From contig JAISNV010000043.1 in the NCBI GenBank assembly GCA_031276035.1, positions 20,535-84,534 on the forward strand: a stretch of 64,000 nt of DNA, in the 5' to 3' direction. The first letter of the stretch is position 1, and each line of letters begins with the position of its first letter. Shown piece after piece: positions 46,518-55,790 of this stretch. Position numbers and translations under genes: made by a program. Under the pieces are notes generated by a model that made no database searches, was not told the origin of the DNA, and was given only the letters and a program-made list of their open reading frames with translations. Source of the DNA: Bacteroidales bacterium. Lineage in GTDB: Bacteria > Bacteroidota > Bacteroidia > Bacteroidales > BM520.

Positions 46518-48896
46518 ATGCAATCCTTCTTAAGACGAATTAAAAAATTCTTTACAACAAATATTTTAAATGTTATAGGATTATCAGTCGCTTTTGCAGC
46601 ATTTATAATCATCACAATACAAATTAATTACGATTTTACTTTCGATAGAGGTTATAAGGATTCCGATAGAATCTATAGACTTGAAAATATCAATTCCAAC
46701 ACAGACCAATATAGTCCTGTAATTAACAGGCCTTTCGGAGAAATAATTATTCAAACTTTTCCTGAAATCGAATACGGCACTTGTACCGGATGGGGAGGCA
46801 GATACTACTTTGCCAAACCTGAAGATTTATCAAATGTGTTAGCTTATGGTTTTAACAGCGCCTCATATACTTTGCCTTACGTTTTCGGATTTGAACTTAT
46901 TGACGGTAATTTTGAGGATTTCGCGAAACCGAACCATATAATTATACCTTTGAGTATGGCTAAACTGTTTTTTGAAGATGAACCGGCTGTGGGGAAACAA
47001 TTAATAAGCGGGTATAATAAGAATCATTTATCCGAAGAAAATAACCCTAACAATTATACTGTTGCGGCGGTTTATAAAGATCTTCCGAAAAATTCCAGCA
47101 TGCATAATACTGCATATATAAATATCGGTGATAATCACATAAATGACCGTTCCGAATGGAGTTTCAAATATTATTATAAATTAAATAAAGGGACGGATTC
47201 TGAGCTATTGGGGAAAAATATTGAAGATTTTTTACTGAAAACTTATTATCCCGACGAAGATCATAACGGACGGGAATTTATAAGATTACATTCTATCCGA
47301 AATATTTATTTTTCGCATGATACCCAGCATGATGGTTATGAAAAAGGTAATCTTACAATTACAATTTCATTACTAACAATTGCAGTCTTAATTGTGATAA
47401 TCGCAATCATTAATTTTATTAATTTTTCAATGGCCGTTGTTCCGTTAAACATACGTCGTATCAACACAATGAAAGTTATCGGGAGTACAAATTCCGCATT
47501 GAGAATTAAACAAATTATAAACGTTATTATTCTTTCAATAATTTCTTTTGGAATTGCTTTATTGATTGTTTATATAATTTCCGGAACAACTTTTTCATCT
47601 TTGATTTCCGCAGAGTTAAATTTTGGAACAAACTGGAAAATACTGGTAATAAGCGGAGTTATTGCAATTATTACCGGAATTCTGGGCGGACTGTATCCTG
47701 CTTTCTACATAACTTCTTTTTCACCGGCAGTGGTATTAAAAGGCTCATTCGGTTTATCTGTCAAGGGAAGAAAACTGCGTTCGTCGTTAATTGCCTTTCA
47801 GTATATTATATCCATAACATTGCTTATTGTATCGATGTTTATTTTTGTACAAAATCGATTTATGAAAAAACACGATGTAGGTTTTCGTACAGAAAATATT
47901 TTAACCGTTAGAACTTCTAATGAAGTTGTAAAACAGAAAGATGCGTTTTTAAATCAATTGAAAACAAATCCGAATATACTTGATATTACTTTTTCAGACG
48001 GACCGATTATTTCGACAGGAAAAATGGGTTGGGGCCGACATTATAAAGATAATGTTGTGAATTTTAATTGTTTTCCGGTAGCAACTAATTTTTTGGACTT
48101 CTTTGGAATTGATGTTGTTGAGGGCAGAGGATTTAGGGAAAATGATGATTTGAGACAAAACGGAACAATTATTTTTAATGAGGTCGCACAGGAGAAATAT
48201 GGTTTTGAAGTTGACGACAAGATTATCGGGCATCTTGATGAAGAAAATCCTGCCGATATTGTGGGAATAGTTAAAAATTTCAACTTTCAACCCTTACAAT
48301 ATAAAATTCAACCGATTGCATTGTATATTTTCGGGTCAGATCCTTGGCGTCTGCAAACATATACTTTCATTAAGATAACCGGCAACGATGTAAAAGGCTC
48401 CATAGATCATATTAGAAAAACTTTGTTGGAATTTGATCCTTCGTTAGCTGATGCCGGCATCAATTTTATGGATAAAGGAATTGAATCTATGTATAAAAAA
48501 GAAGATAATCTTGCTACATTGATTTTAATATTCTGCGGATTATCCGTTTTCATTTCAATAATCGGTATATTAGGGTTGATATTTTTTGAAACACAATTCA
48601 GAAAAAAAGAAATCGGAATCAGACGGGTTTTCGGTTCTTCAATTTCCGAAATATTATTGATGTTGAACAAAACATATTTGAAAATAACCTTGATTTGTTA
48701 TGTAATCTCAGTTCCGATTGCTTATTACATTATTAAAGAATGGCTTAAAAATTTCGCATACCGCTCACCAATTCCGTTCTGGATTTGGTTGGTTGCTTTG
48801 GTTATAATTGTTTTACTAACCTCAACAATAATTAGTTTACAGAGTTTACGAAGTGCAAGAGCAAACCCTGTAAAATCTATTAAAACTGATAATTGA
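46518..48896 (+). CDS. ABC transporter permease, MacB/FtsX type, copy 2
   Basis: Also exactly 792 residues and closely similar to copy 1 over its whole length. Long stretches are identical (for example 'NIRRINTMKVIGSTNSALRI' and 'KEWLKNFAYRSPIPFWIW'), while the first periplasmic domain (about 50-270) is more diverged. This is a tandem gene duplication with change concentrated in the domain likely to meet substrate or partner. No own promoter is evident in the 140-bp gap, so it probably shares the sigma-54-like promoter of copy 1. Confidence 0.9.
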   Translation: MQSFLRRIKKFFTTNILNVIGLSVAFAAFIIITIQINYDFTFDRGYKDSDRIYRLENINSNTDQYSPVINRPFGEIIIQTFPEIEYGTCTGWGGRYYFAKPEDLSNVLAYGFNSASYTLPYVFGFELIDGNFEDFAKPNHIIIPLSMAKLFFEDEPAVGKQLISGYNKNHLSEENNPNNYTVAAVYKDLPKNSSMHNTAYINIGDNHINDRSEWSFKYYYKLNKGTDSELLGKNIEDFLLKTYYPDEDHNGREFIRLHSIRNIYFSHDTQHDGYEKGNLTITISLLTIAVLIVIIAIINFINFSMAVVPLNIRRINTMKVIGSTNSALRIKQIINVIILSIISFGIALLIVYIISGTTFSSLISAELNFGTNWKILVISGVIAIITGILGGLYPAFYITSFSPAVVLKGSFGLSVKGRKLRSSLIAFQYIISITLLIVSMFIFVQNRFMKKHDVGFRTENILTVRTSNEVVKQKDAFLNQLKTNPNILDITFSDGPIISTGKMGWGRHYKDNVVNFNCFPVATNFLDFFGIDVVEGRGFRENDDLRQNGTIIFNEVAQEKYGFEVDDKIIGHLDEENPADIVGIVKNFNFQPLQYKIQPIALYIFGSDPWRLQTYTFIKITGNDVKGSIDHIRKTLLEFDPSLADAGINFMDKGIESMYKKEDNLATLILIFCGLSVFISIIGILGLIFFETQFRKKEIGIRRVFGSSISEILLMLNKTYLKITLICYVISVPIAYYIIKEWLKNFAYRSPIPFWIWLVALVIIVLLTSTIISLQSLRSARANPVKSIKTDN

Positions 48897-48995
48897 TATC
48901 TAATATTCTAAAATATACGTCTGTTCTATCCTTAACACTTTGTGCAGATTGTAATATAAAACGAATAATCGTAAAATAATATATTCCTAAAGGTG

Positions 48996-49030
48996 AAATC
49001 CTGACGGGTATTTTGTAATCTTCAGGATTT
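48996..49030. terminator. Probable bidirectional terminator hairpin
   Basis: AAATCCTGA (48996-49004) pairs with TCAGGATTT (49022-49030), 17-base loop, between the convergent permease and Crp/Fnr genes. Confidence 0.5.
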
Positions 49031-49092
49031 AATTTGAGTAAATATTTATTCTTAGCACTGAGTGAAAATACAATTAATTTACTCTTTGTGTA

Positions 49093-49755
49093 TCACTTAA
49101 GTAACTCTTTCAATTTTTTTTCATTGAGAATTATTCCTTTTTTCTTATCCAAAGTAATAATTCCTTCATCAATAATTTCGGAAAGGCTTCTCGCCAATGA
49201 AGGCCTGGTTACCCCGAAAAATTCCGCCAACTCAGTTTGATTCAATTCTAAATCAAATTCACCGCCGGCATTTTTACTCAGAATGTAGTATGCTAATTTT
49301 CCTTTTATAGTTTTGATTGATAAAAATTTAATTCTTTCGGATAAAAATTGTGTTTTTGATGAACTAAACGACATATATGTTCGCATAAAACTCTCACTTT
49401 CAGTCAATAATTTCACAATACTTTTCTTAGGAAAAAGAATAATCTCACAATCTTCCAAAGCAATAACATCAACGGGAAATTTATTATCATCCGCAAATAA
49501 AAAAGCTAATGCTAAAGGTGTCGGAGCATTAATTATCTCTATATTAAGCACATCCCCCGAATCAGTAATCATTTCTGTTTTAACTTTTCCTTCATATAAA
49601 AAATACAAAGCACTTATCCCATCGCCTTGACGCATAATAGTTTCGCCTTTAGAATATTTTTTTATAACAACATTCGTATTCTGTAAAAAATCTTCTTGTA
49701 ATTCCTTGGGAATAACTGCAAATAACGGATTAGAAAAAAGAGATTCGTACTTCAT
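49093..49755 (-). CDS. Crp/Fnr-family regulator, probable HcpR-type
   Basis: A 220-residue transcription factor: cyclic-nucleotide-binding-like fold (about 15-120, 'YSKGETIMRQGDGISALYFLYEG', cited by its start), a dimer helix, and a winged helix-turn-helix 'LNQTELAEFFGVTRPSLARS'. It has no Fnr-type Cys cluster. It is divergent from the ferredoxin-hcp operon, the arrangement known for HcpR, which activates hcp in response to nitric oxide. The palindrome at 49929-49944 is its likely site. I chose the ATG at 49755 over one four codons upstream. Confidence 0.85.
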   Translation of the reverse strand: MKYESLFSNPLFAVIPKELQEDFLQNTNVVIKKYSKGETIMRQGDGISALYFLYEGKVKTEMITDSGDVLNIEIINAPTPLALAFLFADDNKFPVDVIALEDCEIILFPKKSIVKLLTESESFMRTYMSFSSSKTQFLSERIKFLSIKTIKGKLAYYILSKNAGGEFDLELNQTELAEFFGVTRPSLARSLSEIIDEGIITLDKKKGIILNEKKLKELLK

Positions 49756-49928
49756 AACAATCCACAAAATTAATTTTTTCCAATGAATTACATCAATTCG
49801 CGTTTCAATTATTTTGTAAATAACAAATAATCTGTTTTCTGAATCGAATTAACTTTGAAATTGAAGCCAAATAGTTTGATAACTCTTTGTAAATTAGCGC
49901 TAAAAAAATTTCAAAAAAAATCTCACAA

Positions 49929-49944
49929 TGTAACAAATGTTACA
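49929..49944. promoter_or_regulatory. Crp/Fnr-type palindrome upstream of hcp operon
   Basis: TGTAACA-AA-TGTTACA, a perfect 7-bp dyad. Its centre (49936.5) is about 43 bp before the start predicted from the -7 element at 49966-49974, matching a class II activator site. Confidence 0.72.
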
Positions 49945-49965
49945 CCTTATATTTTTTCAACAAGA

Positions 49966-49974
49966 TATTTTTGC
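49966..49974 (+). promoter_or_regulatory. -7 element for ferredoxin-hcp operon
   Basis: TATTTTTGC with no -33 box; the palindrome replaces it. The ATG at 49990 is 15 bp downstream, excluding an upstream in-frame ATG at 49855. Confidence 0.6.
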
Positions 49975-49989
49975 ATCAAATTAAGCAAG

Positions 49990-50628
49990 ATGAAAAGAAA
50001 AATAATAAAAATAGACGAATCCAAATGCAACGGTTGCGGATATTGCGTAAAGAAATGTCACGAAGGTGCTTTGGAGATTGTTAACGGAAAGGCTAAGTTG
50101 GTTAGCGATAAATATTGTGACGGTCTTGGCGACTGTATTGGCGAATGTCCGCTCGGTGCAATCACTTTTGAAGTCAGAGAAACGGAAGATTATGATGAAA
50201 AAGCGGTTATTGAAAGACAAACGGCAAAACTTTCTCAAAGAGCTTCAAAATTAATTAATTGGCCACTCCAATTACATTTACAAGATCCTGCTGCAGATTA
50301 TTTCTACAATGCGGATGTAGTTTTAGCTGCCGACTGTACCGCATTTGCTTTTGGTAATCTGGTAAATAAATTTCAAAATAAAATTATATCAATCGCCTGT
50401 CCGAAATTAGATTCCAACAAAGAAGTTTATATTGATAAATTAGTATCTTTGATAAATATTTCACATATAAATTCATTAACTGTAGTAATGATGGAAGTAC
50501 CGTGTTGCAACGGATTGTTATATCTTTCGCAACAAGCACTTTCTAAATCGAAAAGGAAGATTCCAATAAAAAAAGTAATTATAAGTATAAAAGGTGACCT
50601 ATTAAAAGAAGAATGGGTTAATGTTTAA
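49990..50628 (+). CDS. hcp-associated 4Fe-4S ferredoxin-like protein
   Basis: A 212-residue cytoplasmic protein. Two 4Fe-4S motifs are at the N-terminus: [15 protein letters not shown] (C13, C16, C19, C23) and [12 protein letters not shown], in which one Cys spacing is unusual. The C-terminal 130 residues carry further Cys ('AADCTAF', 'IACPKLD', 'VPCCNGLL') and may bind another cofactor. It lies 16 bp before hcp and is probably its electron donor. This pairing (frdX-like with hcp) is known in HcpR regulons. Confidence 0.82.
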   Translation: MKRKIIKIDESKCNGCGYCVKKCHEGALEIVNGKAKLVSDKYCDGLGDCIGECPLGAITFEVRETEDYDEKAVIERQTAKLSQRASKLINWPLQLHLQDPAADYFYNADVVLAADCTAFAFGNLVNKFQNKIISIACPKLDSNKEVYIDKLVSLINISHINSLTVVMMEVPCCNGLLYLSQQALSKSKRKIPIKKVIISIKGDLLKEEWVNV

Positions 50629-50644
50629 TTTAAAATCAAATATT

Positions 50645-52288
50645 ATGTTTTGTTTTCAATGTCAAGAAACAGCTATGGGAAAAGGCTGTACAATCAAGGG
50701 CGTCTGCGGAAAAACTCAAGACGTAGCAAATCTTCAAGATTTATTAATTTTCCTGCTTAGAGGTATCTCTAAACATACTGTTTTACTTCGAGAAAAAGGT
50801 GAAGAAAATTCTTATGCCGACAAATTCATTGTTGATGCTCTGTTTATGACCATAACAAATGCCAATTTCGATAAATCAAGATTTGTTGAAAAGATTAAGG
50901 AAGCAATAAAATTACGTGATGAACTTCGTAATAAACTACAGAAACTTGGAGTTTTAATTTCTGACGATTGTGAATGTACAACATGGAAAGCCGATACTTT
51001 AGAAGAAATGGAAGAGAAAGCCAAATCCGTCGGCGTTCTTGCGACTCAGAATGAGGATATCAGATCTTTGAGGGAATTGTTGACTTACGGAATTAAAGGT
51101 ATTGCCGCTTATGCAGAACATGCGGCACATCTCGGATATGAAGATAAGGCTTTGTATGCTTTTATGCAAGAAGGACTTATTGCAACCCGCAACGAAAAAC
51201 TTACTGCCGATGAACTTACGGCTTTGGTTTTGAAATGCGGTGAAATGGGTGTCAGCGTTATGGCATTGCTTGATAAAGCAAACACAGAAACTTACGGCCA
51301 TCCCGAAGTCACAAAAGTTGACATCGGGGTTAGAAAAAATCCTGCAATATTAATTTCCGGTCATGACTTACGCGACCTTCAAGAATTACTCGAACAAACC
51401 GAAGGTACAGGCATTGATGTATATACTCACAGCGAAATGTTACCGGCTCATTATTATCCTTTTTTCAAAAAATACAAACATTTTGCCGGTAATTACGGAA
51501 ATGCCTGGTGGAAACAAGTTGAAGAATTCGAGAAATTTAACGGTCCTGTTCTGTTTACTACTAACTGTTTGGTTCCACCGCGTGCCAATGCAACTTATAC
51601 CGACAGAATTTACACAACCAATTCAGCCGGATTTACTGATTATCCTCATATTCCGGACAGAGTTGATAATAAACCTAAAGACTTCTCTAAAATAATTGAA
51701 CATGCAAAAAAATGTAATCCTCCGGAAGAAATAGAACATGGCGAAATAATCGGCGGATTTGCACATGAGCAAGTATTTGCCTTAGCAGATAAAGTTATTG
51801 ATGCCGTAAAATCCGGACAAATCAAGAAATTCTTTGTAATGGCCGGCTGCGACGGTCGAATGAAAAACAGGGAATATTATACCGAGTTTGCAGAGAAACT
51901 TCCGAAAGATACTGTAATTCTTACAGCCGGATGTGCAAAATACAGATATAACAAACTTCCTTTAGGAGATATAGGTGGAATTCCGAGAGTTTTGGATGCA
52001 GGACAATGTAACGATAGCTACTCTTTGGCATTAATAGCATTAAAACTAAAAGAAATCTTCAATCTGGATGATGTTAATAAACTTCCAATAGCATATAATA
52101 TTGCTTGGTACGAACAAAAAGCCGTTATTGTTCTTTTAGCTTTACTTTCTCTCGGAGTTAAAAATATACATTTAGGTCCGACATTACCAGGATTTTTATC
52201 TCCAAACGTTGCCGATGTTCTCGTCAAAACTTTTGGTATAGCTGGAATAACTAATGTTGATAATGATATGAAGATATTTCTAAATTAG
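50645..52288 (+). CDS. hcp: Hybrid-cluster protein (hydroxylamine/NO reductase)
   Basis: A 547-residue anaerobic Fe-S enzyme that protects against nitrosative stress. The N-terminal cluster is [13 protein letters not shown] then TIKGVC, a C-x2-C-x8-C-x5-C spacing typical of the class found in strict anaerobes. Hybrid-cluster ligands are visible in '[10 protein letters not shown]', 'ISGHDLRDL', '[12 protein letters not shown]', '[10 protein letters not shown]', '[13 protein letters not shown]' and '[10 protein letters not shown]'. I chose the ATG at 50645 because it begins the family's MFCFQC start; an in-frame ATG at 50621 overlaps the ferredoxin gene. Confidence 0.95.
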   Translation: MFCFQCQETAMGKGCTIKGVCGKTQDVANLQDLLIFLLRGISKHTVLLREKGEENSYADKFIVDALFMTITNANFDKSRFVEKIKEAIKLRDELRNKLQKLGVLISDDCECTTWKADTLEEMEEKAKSVGVLATQNEDIRSLRELLTYGIKGIAAYAEHAAHLGYEDKALYAFMQEGLIATRNEKLTADELTALVLKCGEMGVSVMALLDKANTETYGHPEVTKVDIGVRKNPAILISGHDLRDLQELLEQTEGTGIDVYTHSEMLPAHYYPFFKKYKHFAGNYGNAWWKQVEEFEKFNGPVLFTTNCLVPPRANATYTDRIYTTNSAGFTDYPHIPDRVDNKPKDFSKIIEHAKKCNPPEEIEHGEIIGGFAHEQVFALADKVIDAVKSGQIKKFFVMAGCDGRMKNREYYTEFAEKLPKDTVILTAGCAKYRYNKLPLGDIGGIPRVLDAGQCNDSYSLALIALKLKEIFNLDDVNKLPIAYNIAWYEQKAVIVLLALLSLGVKNIHLGPTLPGFLSPNVADVLVKTFGIAGITNVDNDMKIFLN

Positions 52289-52301
52289 AAATTAATAAAT
52301 T

Positions 52302-52392
52302 TGACAATGTAGGAGACTTTATGATAAATTCGATAAAGTTTATAAAAACAGATAGAAAACAATCTCGAAACCCAGTATCTCCTACATTGTCA
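52302..52392 (+). repeat. 15-bp inverted repeat with inner hairpin downstream of hcp
   Basis: TGACAATGTAGGAGA (52302-52316) and TCTCCTACATTGTCA (52378-52392) are perfectly complementary. Inside the 61-base spacer, ACTTTAT and ATAAAGT can form a second stem. It begins 14 bp after the hcp stop and could be a structured 3' end. Confidence 0.75.
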
Positions 52393-52595
52393 TTTCTCAA
52401 CTTAAATAACTATTTCGAGAATCGAAAGCAAATACTTTCTATGTCGAAATTTATACTTTTAAAGTCTGATTTATTTCAATTCATAAGTTTACTGAAGGTC
52501 AAACACTTAAATCTATTATCCGATTTATTTTCATATAATTTATTATAACATTATTTCACTGGTAAATTATCATATACGGACATCATACTTTTTCT

Positions 52596-52604
52596 TATCT
52601 TTGC
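52596..52604 (+). promoter_or_regulatory. -7 element for His-rich protein gene
   Basis: TATCTTTGC, 24 bp before the ATG at 52628. Confidence 0.6.
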
Positions 52605-52627
52605 AAATTCTTTTTTTAAGATAGAAA

Positions 52628-52981
52628 ATGACTGTGACCGGTATCAATAAGAGAATATTTGTTATATTATTATCAGTATTATTTCTGAGCTATTTTGCGG
52701 CAAGTAATATGTGTTATCATACACATATTGTCAGAAGTACAATCTACACCCACTCACACCCATTTAATAAAGCAGAACACGATCATACCAAGCACGAGTT
52801 TGAAAACATCACCATACTTTCACATTATTATGTTGAGAATATAAATTTGTTTTCCTTTATAGATGATATTCCCTTTTTATTTTCGGAAAGATTCTTCAGC
52901 TCGTTAATTAACAAGCCTGTTATTGAAAGTTATTCGTTAAGTTTTACAATTCGTCCACCGCCAGAATATTTTACTTTATAA
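52628..52981 (+). CDS. Small exported His-rich protein
   Basis: A 117-residue protein with one hydrophobic N-terminal segment (about 8-25) and then a His-rich stretch (CYHTHIVRSTIYTHSHPF, then AEHDHTKHEF). These hold about nine His in 35 residues, so metal binding (zinc or copper) is likely. It precedes a TonB-dependent receptor by 400 bp, with no strong promoter in between, and may be part of the same metal-uptake unit. No named family recognised. Confidence 0.65.
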   Translation: MTVTGINKRIFVILLSVLFLSYFAASNMCYHTHIVRSTIYTHSHPFNKAEHDHTKHEFENITILSHYYVENINLFSFIDDIPFLFSERFFSSLINKPVIESYSLSFTIRPPPEYFTL

Positions 52982-53384
52982 AATTTCCACATCACACTTT
53001 CAATTTATTCTTGATTAGGTATTTATTGTGATTATTAGAGAATCCAAATTCTTAACCAATTCTAATCAGCAACAATAATCTCCTGTTTATTTGCAAGATA
53101 CAATATCTAATTATGAATAATTTAATTTATCTCTTATATAGATTAAGAAGTTAAGATAATTTTTAATATTAATAAAACTAAAAATGAAATATAATGGTAA
53201 AATGTTACCTAAACTAATAAACCGATTGATGCGAACAACATCTAAAATTAAAATAATACCGGCAACGGGAATATCATTTATCGGTTTCATTACACCCTGT
53301 TCATTTTTTATTAGAGTCATGTGTTAGCTATGCTTGACTCACGCAACAAACTAATAAACGATAAAAAATTCAAATTATATTCGT
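52982..53384. other. Region between His-rich protein and TonB receptor
   Basis: About 400 bp. A possible 47-codon frame lies at 53184-53327. No clear promoter or hairpin for the receptor gene was seen, so read-through from 52596 is possible. Confidence 0.5.
53184..53327 (+). CDS. Possible 47-residue small protein
   Basis: A short frame encoding a basic, partly hydrophobic peptide (IPATGISFIGFITPCSFFIR near the end). It lies in the transcript direction between the His-rich protein and the TonB receptor. No family recognised; it may be chance. Confidence 0.22.
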   Translation: MKYNGKMLPKLINRLMRTTSKIKIIPATGISFIGFITPCSFFIRVMC

Positions 53385-55667
53385 ATGAAAAAAATATATA
53401 TAGTTATATCTTTAGTAATTAATTCATTATTACTATTTTCACAAAAAACAGATTCAAATATCATCGGGCATGTGCTTGATAAAGAAACAAAAGAACACTT
53501 ATTATATGTATCAATTGGCATAAAAGGTAGTACTATCGGAACAACAACAGACGGGTCCGGACATTATCTTCTAAACAATGTTCCGGAAGGAAGGCAAATT
53601 GTTTTTACATCTTACATGGGATATAAAACGGAAGAGGTTGAAATTGAAATTAAAAAGGGTAGAACTATTGAAATAAATTTCGAAATAGAGAAATCAGCTA
53701 TTGCTCTTGACGAAATTGTGGTTTCGGCAAACAGGATTGAAACGTCCAGACGTGAAGCTCCTACTCTCGTAAATGTTATGACTCCCAAAGTTTTTGAAAA
53801 TACGAATTCGTGTAATATCGGACAAGCACTTAATTATCAGCCTGGACTGCGGGTTGAAACTAATTGTCAAAATTGCGGGTTTCAACAAGTACGCATTAAC
53901 GGGCTCGAAGGTCATTACTCGCAAGTACTAATAGATAGTCGCCCTGTTATCGGCTCTTTAGCAGGTGTTTACGGCTTAGAACAAATCCCTACTAATATGA
54001 TTGAACGCATTGAGGTTATTCGTGGCGGCGGTTCCGCAATCTTCGGCGCCAGTGCAATAGGTGGTATCGTAAATATAATAACAAAAGAACCGACAAGAAA
54101 TACATTTACTGTTTCAAATAATACAAGCCTAATCGGCGGCAAATCTATTGATAATAATACTACTTTAAACGCATCAATGATATCACAAAATCGCCGTGCC
54201 GGCGGTTATATTTTCGGTACTGTGCGAAACAGACAAGAATATGATGCAAATAACGACGGGTATTCGGAGATTGGTAGGCTTAAAGGTACAAATATTGGAA
54301 TGAATTCGTATTATCTTATTAATAATAAATCTAAAATTACTTTGGAGTATCATTTTACTAATGAGTACAGACGCGGTGGCGATAGTATTGATTTACAACC
54401 TCATGAGGTTAATGTTGCCGAAATGACCGAATATAATATTCATAGCGGAAATATAAAGTATGATTTTATTTCGAGAAATGAAAAACAGAGATTCAGCTTG
54501 TATTCTTCCATACAAAATGTTGATAGAGACAGTTATTATGGAGCAGGTAAAGATTTGAATGCCTATGGAAAGACTTCGGAACTTATTTGGGTAAGCGGCG
54601 GACAATATAGTATTTCTTTCAATAAATTTCTATTTATGCCGGCGCAACTAATGGCTGGTGCCGAATATACGTACAATACTTTAAACGATGAAATGCTCGG
54701 CTATAACCGAATTATTAACCAGAAAGTTCAAATTGTGAGTGCTTTTTTACAGAATGAATGGAAAAACAAGCAAATCAGCATTTTAATAGGTACAAGAATT
54801 GATAAACATAATTTGATAAACAATGTAATATTCAGTCCGCGTGCAAATGTTCGTTATTCTCCATTAGAAAGTATGTCGTTAAGAGTAAGTTATGCATCCG
54901 GCTTTAGAGCTCCGCAAGCTTTTGATGAAGACCTTCATATCACTGCTGTCGGCGGTGGCGTTACCTTAATTCAATTAGCTCCGGATTTACGTCCCGAATA
55001 TTCCCACAGTATAAGCGGCTCCGCTGACTTCAGCAAAACCTTCAATAAAACTAAAATTGAATTACTGCTTGAAGGTTTTTATACAACAATCAACGATGTT
55101 TTCATCTTGCAAGAATCCGGTACCGACGAACATGGCAATATAATTTTGGAAAGGATTAACGGTTCCGGTGCTTATGTTGGCGGATTAAATGCAGAGTTTA
55201 AAGCAACTTTTCCGTATAATATCGGTATGCAACTTGGTTATACTTATCAACAAAGCAGATACAAAAATCCGGAGACCTGGTCCGAGAATCCGGAACTCCA
55301 ACCTCAGAAACGAATGTTTCGCACTCCTGATCATTACGGATTTATTACTTTAGATTATGCATTGAAAAATCGTTTTGTTGTTGCTGTTTCCGGAATTTAT
55401 ACCGGTAATATGCTTGTACAACATTTCGCCGGTTATGTAGAAAAAGATACTGAAGTTATTACACCGCATTTTTTTGATATGAATGTTAAATTGTCTTACG
55501 ATTTTACTCTCAGCGGAAATATAATATTACAATTAAACGCCGGAGTACAAAATGTTTTCAATAGCTATCAATCCGATTTTGATTACGGAATGGATAGAGA
55601 TGCCGGATATGTTTACGGACCTTCTTTACCGCGAACATATTTTGTAGGAGTGAAATTTATGATGTAA
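53385..55667 (+). CDS. TonB-dependent receptor with CxxC plug motif
   Basis: A 760-residue outer-membrane receptor: signal peptide to about 19, carboxypeptidase-like domain (IIGHVLDKETKEHLLYVSI, about 26-110), plug with 'IVVSANRIETSRREAPTLV', 'GQALNYQPGLRVE' and 'NMIERIEVIRGGGSAIFG', then barrel. The plug has C161 and C164 (NCQNCGFQ) near the apex, a motif seen in one BtuB/CirA-like Bacteroidetes group. Together with the upstream His-rich protein it suggests metal or metal-complex uptake. The barrel ends 'YFVGVKFMM', without the usual terminal Phe. Confidence 0.85.
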   Translation: MKKIYIVISLVINSLLLFSQKTDSNIIGHVLDKETKEHLLYVSIGIKGSTIGTTTDGSGHYLLNNVPEGRQIVFTSYMGYKTEEVEIEIKKGRTIEINFEIEKSAIALDEIVVSANRIETSRREAPTLVNVMTPKVFENTNSCNIGQALNYQPGLRVETNCQNCGFQQVRINGLEGHYSQVLIDSRPVIGSLAGVYGLEQIPTNMIERIEVIRGGGSAIFGASAIGGIVNIITKEPTRNTFTVSNNTSLIGGKSIDNNTTLNASMISQNRRAGGYIFGTVRNRQEYDANNDGYSEIGRLKGTNIGMNSYYLINNKSKITLEYHFTNEYRRGGDSIDLQPHEVNVAEMTEYNIHSGNIKYDFISRNEKQRFSLYSSIQNVDRDSYYGAGKDLNAYGKTSELIWVSGGQYSISFNKFLFMPAQLMAGAEYTYNTLNDEMLGYNRIINQKVQIVSAFLQNEWKNKQISILIGTRIDKHNLINNVIFSPRANVRYSPLESMSLRVSYASGFRAPQAFDEDLHITAVGGGVTLIQLAPDLRPEYSHSISGSADFSKTFNKTKIELLLEGFYTTINDVFILQESGTDEHGNIILERINGSGAYVGGLNAEFKATFPYNIGMQLGYTYQQSRYKNPETWSENPELQPQKRMFRTPDHYGFITLDYALKNRFVVAVSGIYTGNMLVQHFAGYVEKDTEVITPHFFDMNVKLSYDFTLSGNIILQLNAGVQNVFNSYQSDFDYGMDRDAGYVYGPSLPRTYFVGVKFMM

Positions 55668-55693
55668 GGTTAAATTGGGTTTCAGGATTTAAA

Positions 55694-55710
55694 ATTCCAA
55701 CTTTTGGAAT
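55694..55710. terminator. Short hairpin after TonB receptor
   Basis: ATTCCAA-CTT-TTGGAAT, 27 bp after the stop codon. Confidence 0.4.
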
Positions 55711-55715
55711 AACAT

Positions 55716-55775
55716 AAGAATGTAGAAACTAATATTAATTCTATCTCTCAATTATAAATTAATTTCTGCATTCTT
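55716..55775. terminator. Long hairpin between convergent genes
   Basis: An 18-base arm (55716-55733) pairs with 55758-55775, apart from one G-U and one mismatch, with a 24-base loop. It sits between the convergent TonB receptor and LolC/E-like genes and probably ends both transcripts. Confidence 0.5.
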
Positions 55776-55790
55776 CCTTTTCTAAATTCT

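Larger units (their letters stand above)
52289..52627. other. Intergenic region after hcp with nested hairpins
   Basis: About 340 bp. It contains a 15-bp inverted repeat (52302-52392) with an inner hairpin and the promoter of the His-rich protein (52596-52604). A 75-codon frame at 52321-52548 crosses the repeat and looks like chance. Confidence 0.6.

Noticed and set aside
52321..52548. 75-codon frame after hcp
   Set aside because: It overlaps the inverted repeat and shows no protein-like features.
53111..53320. Minus-strand 69-codon frame
   Set aside because: No promoter or family signal, and it conflicts with the direction of the neighbouring genes.
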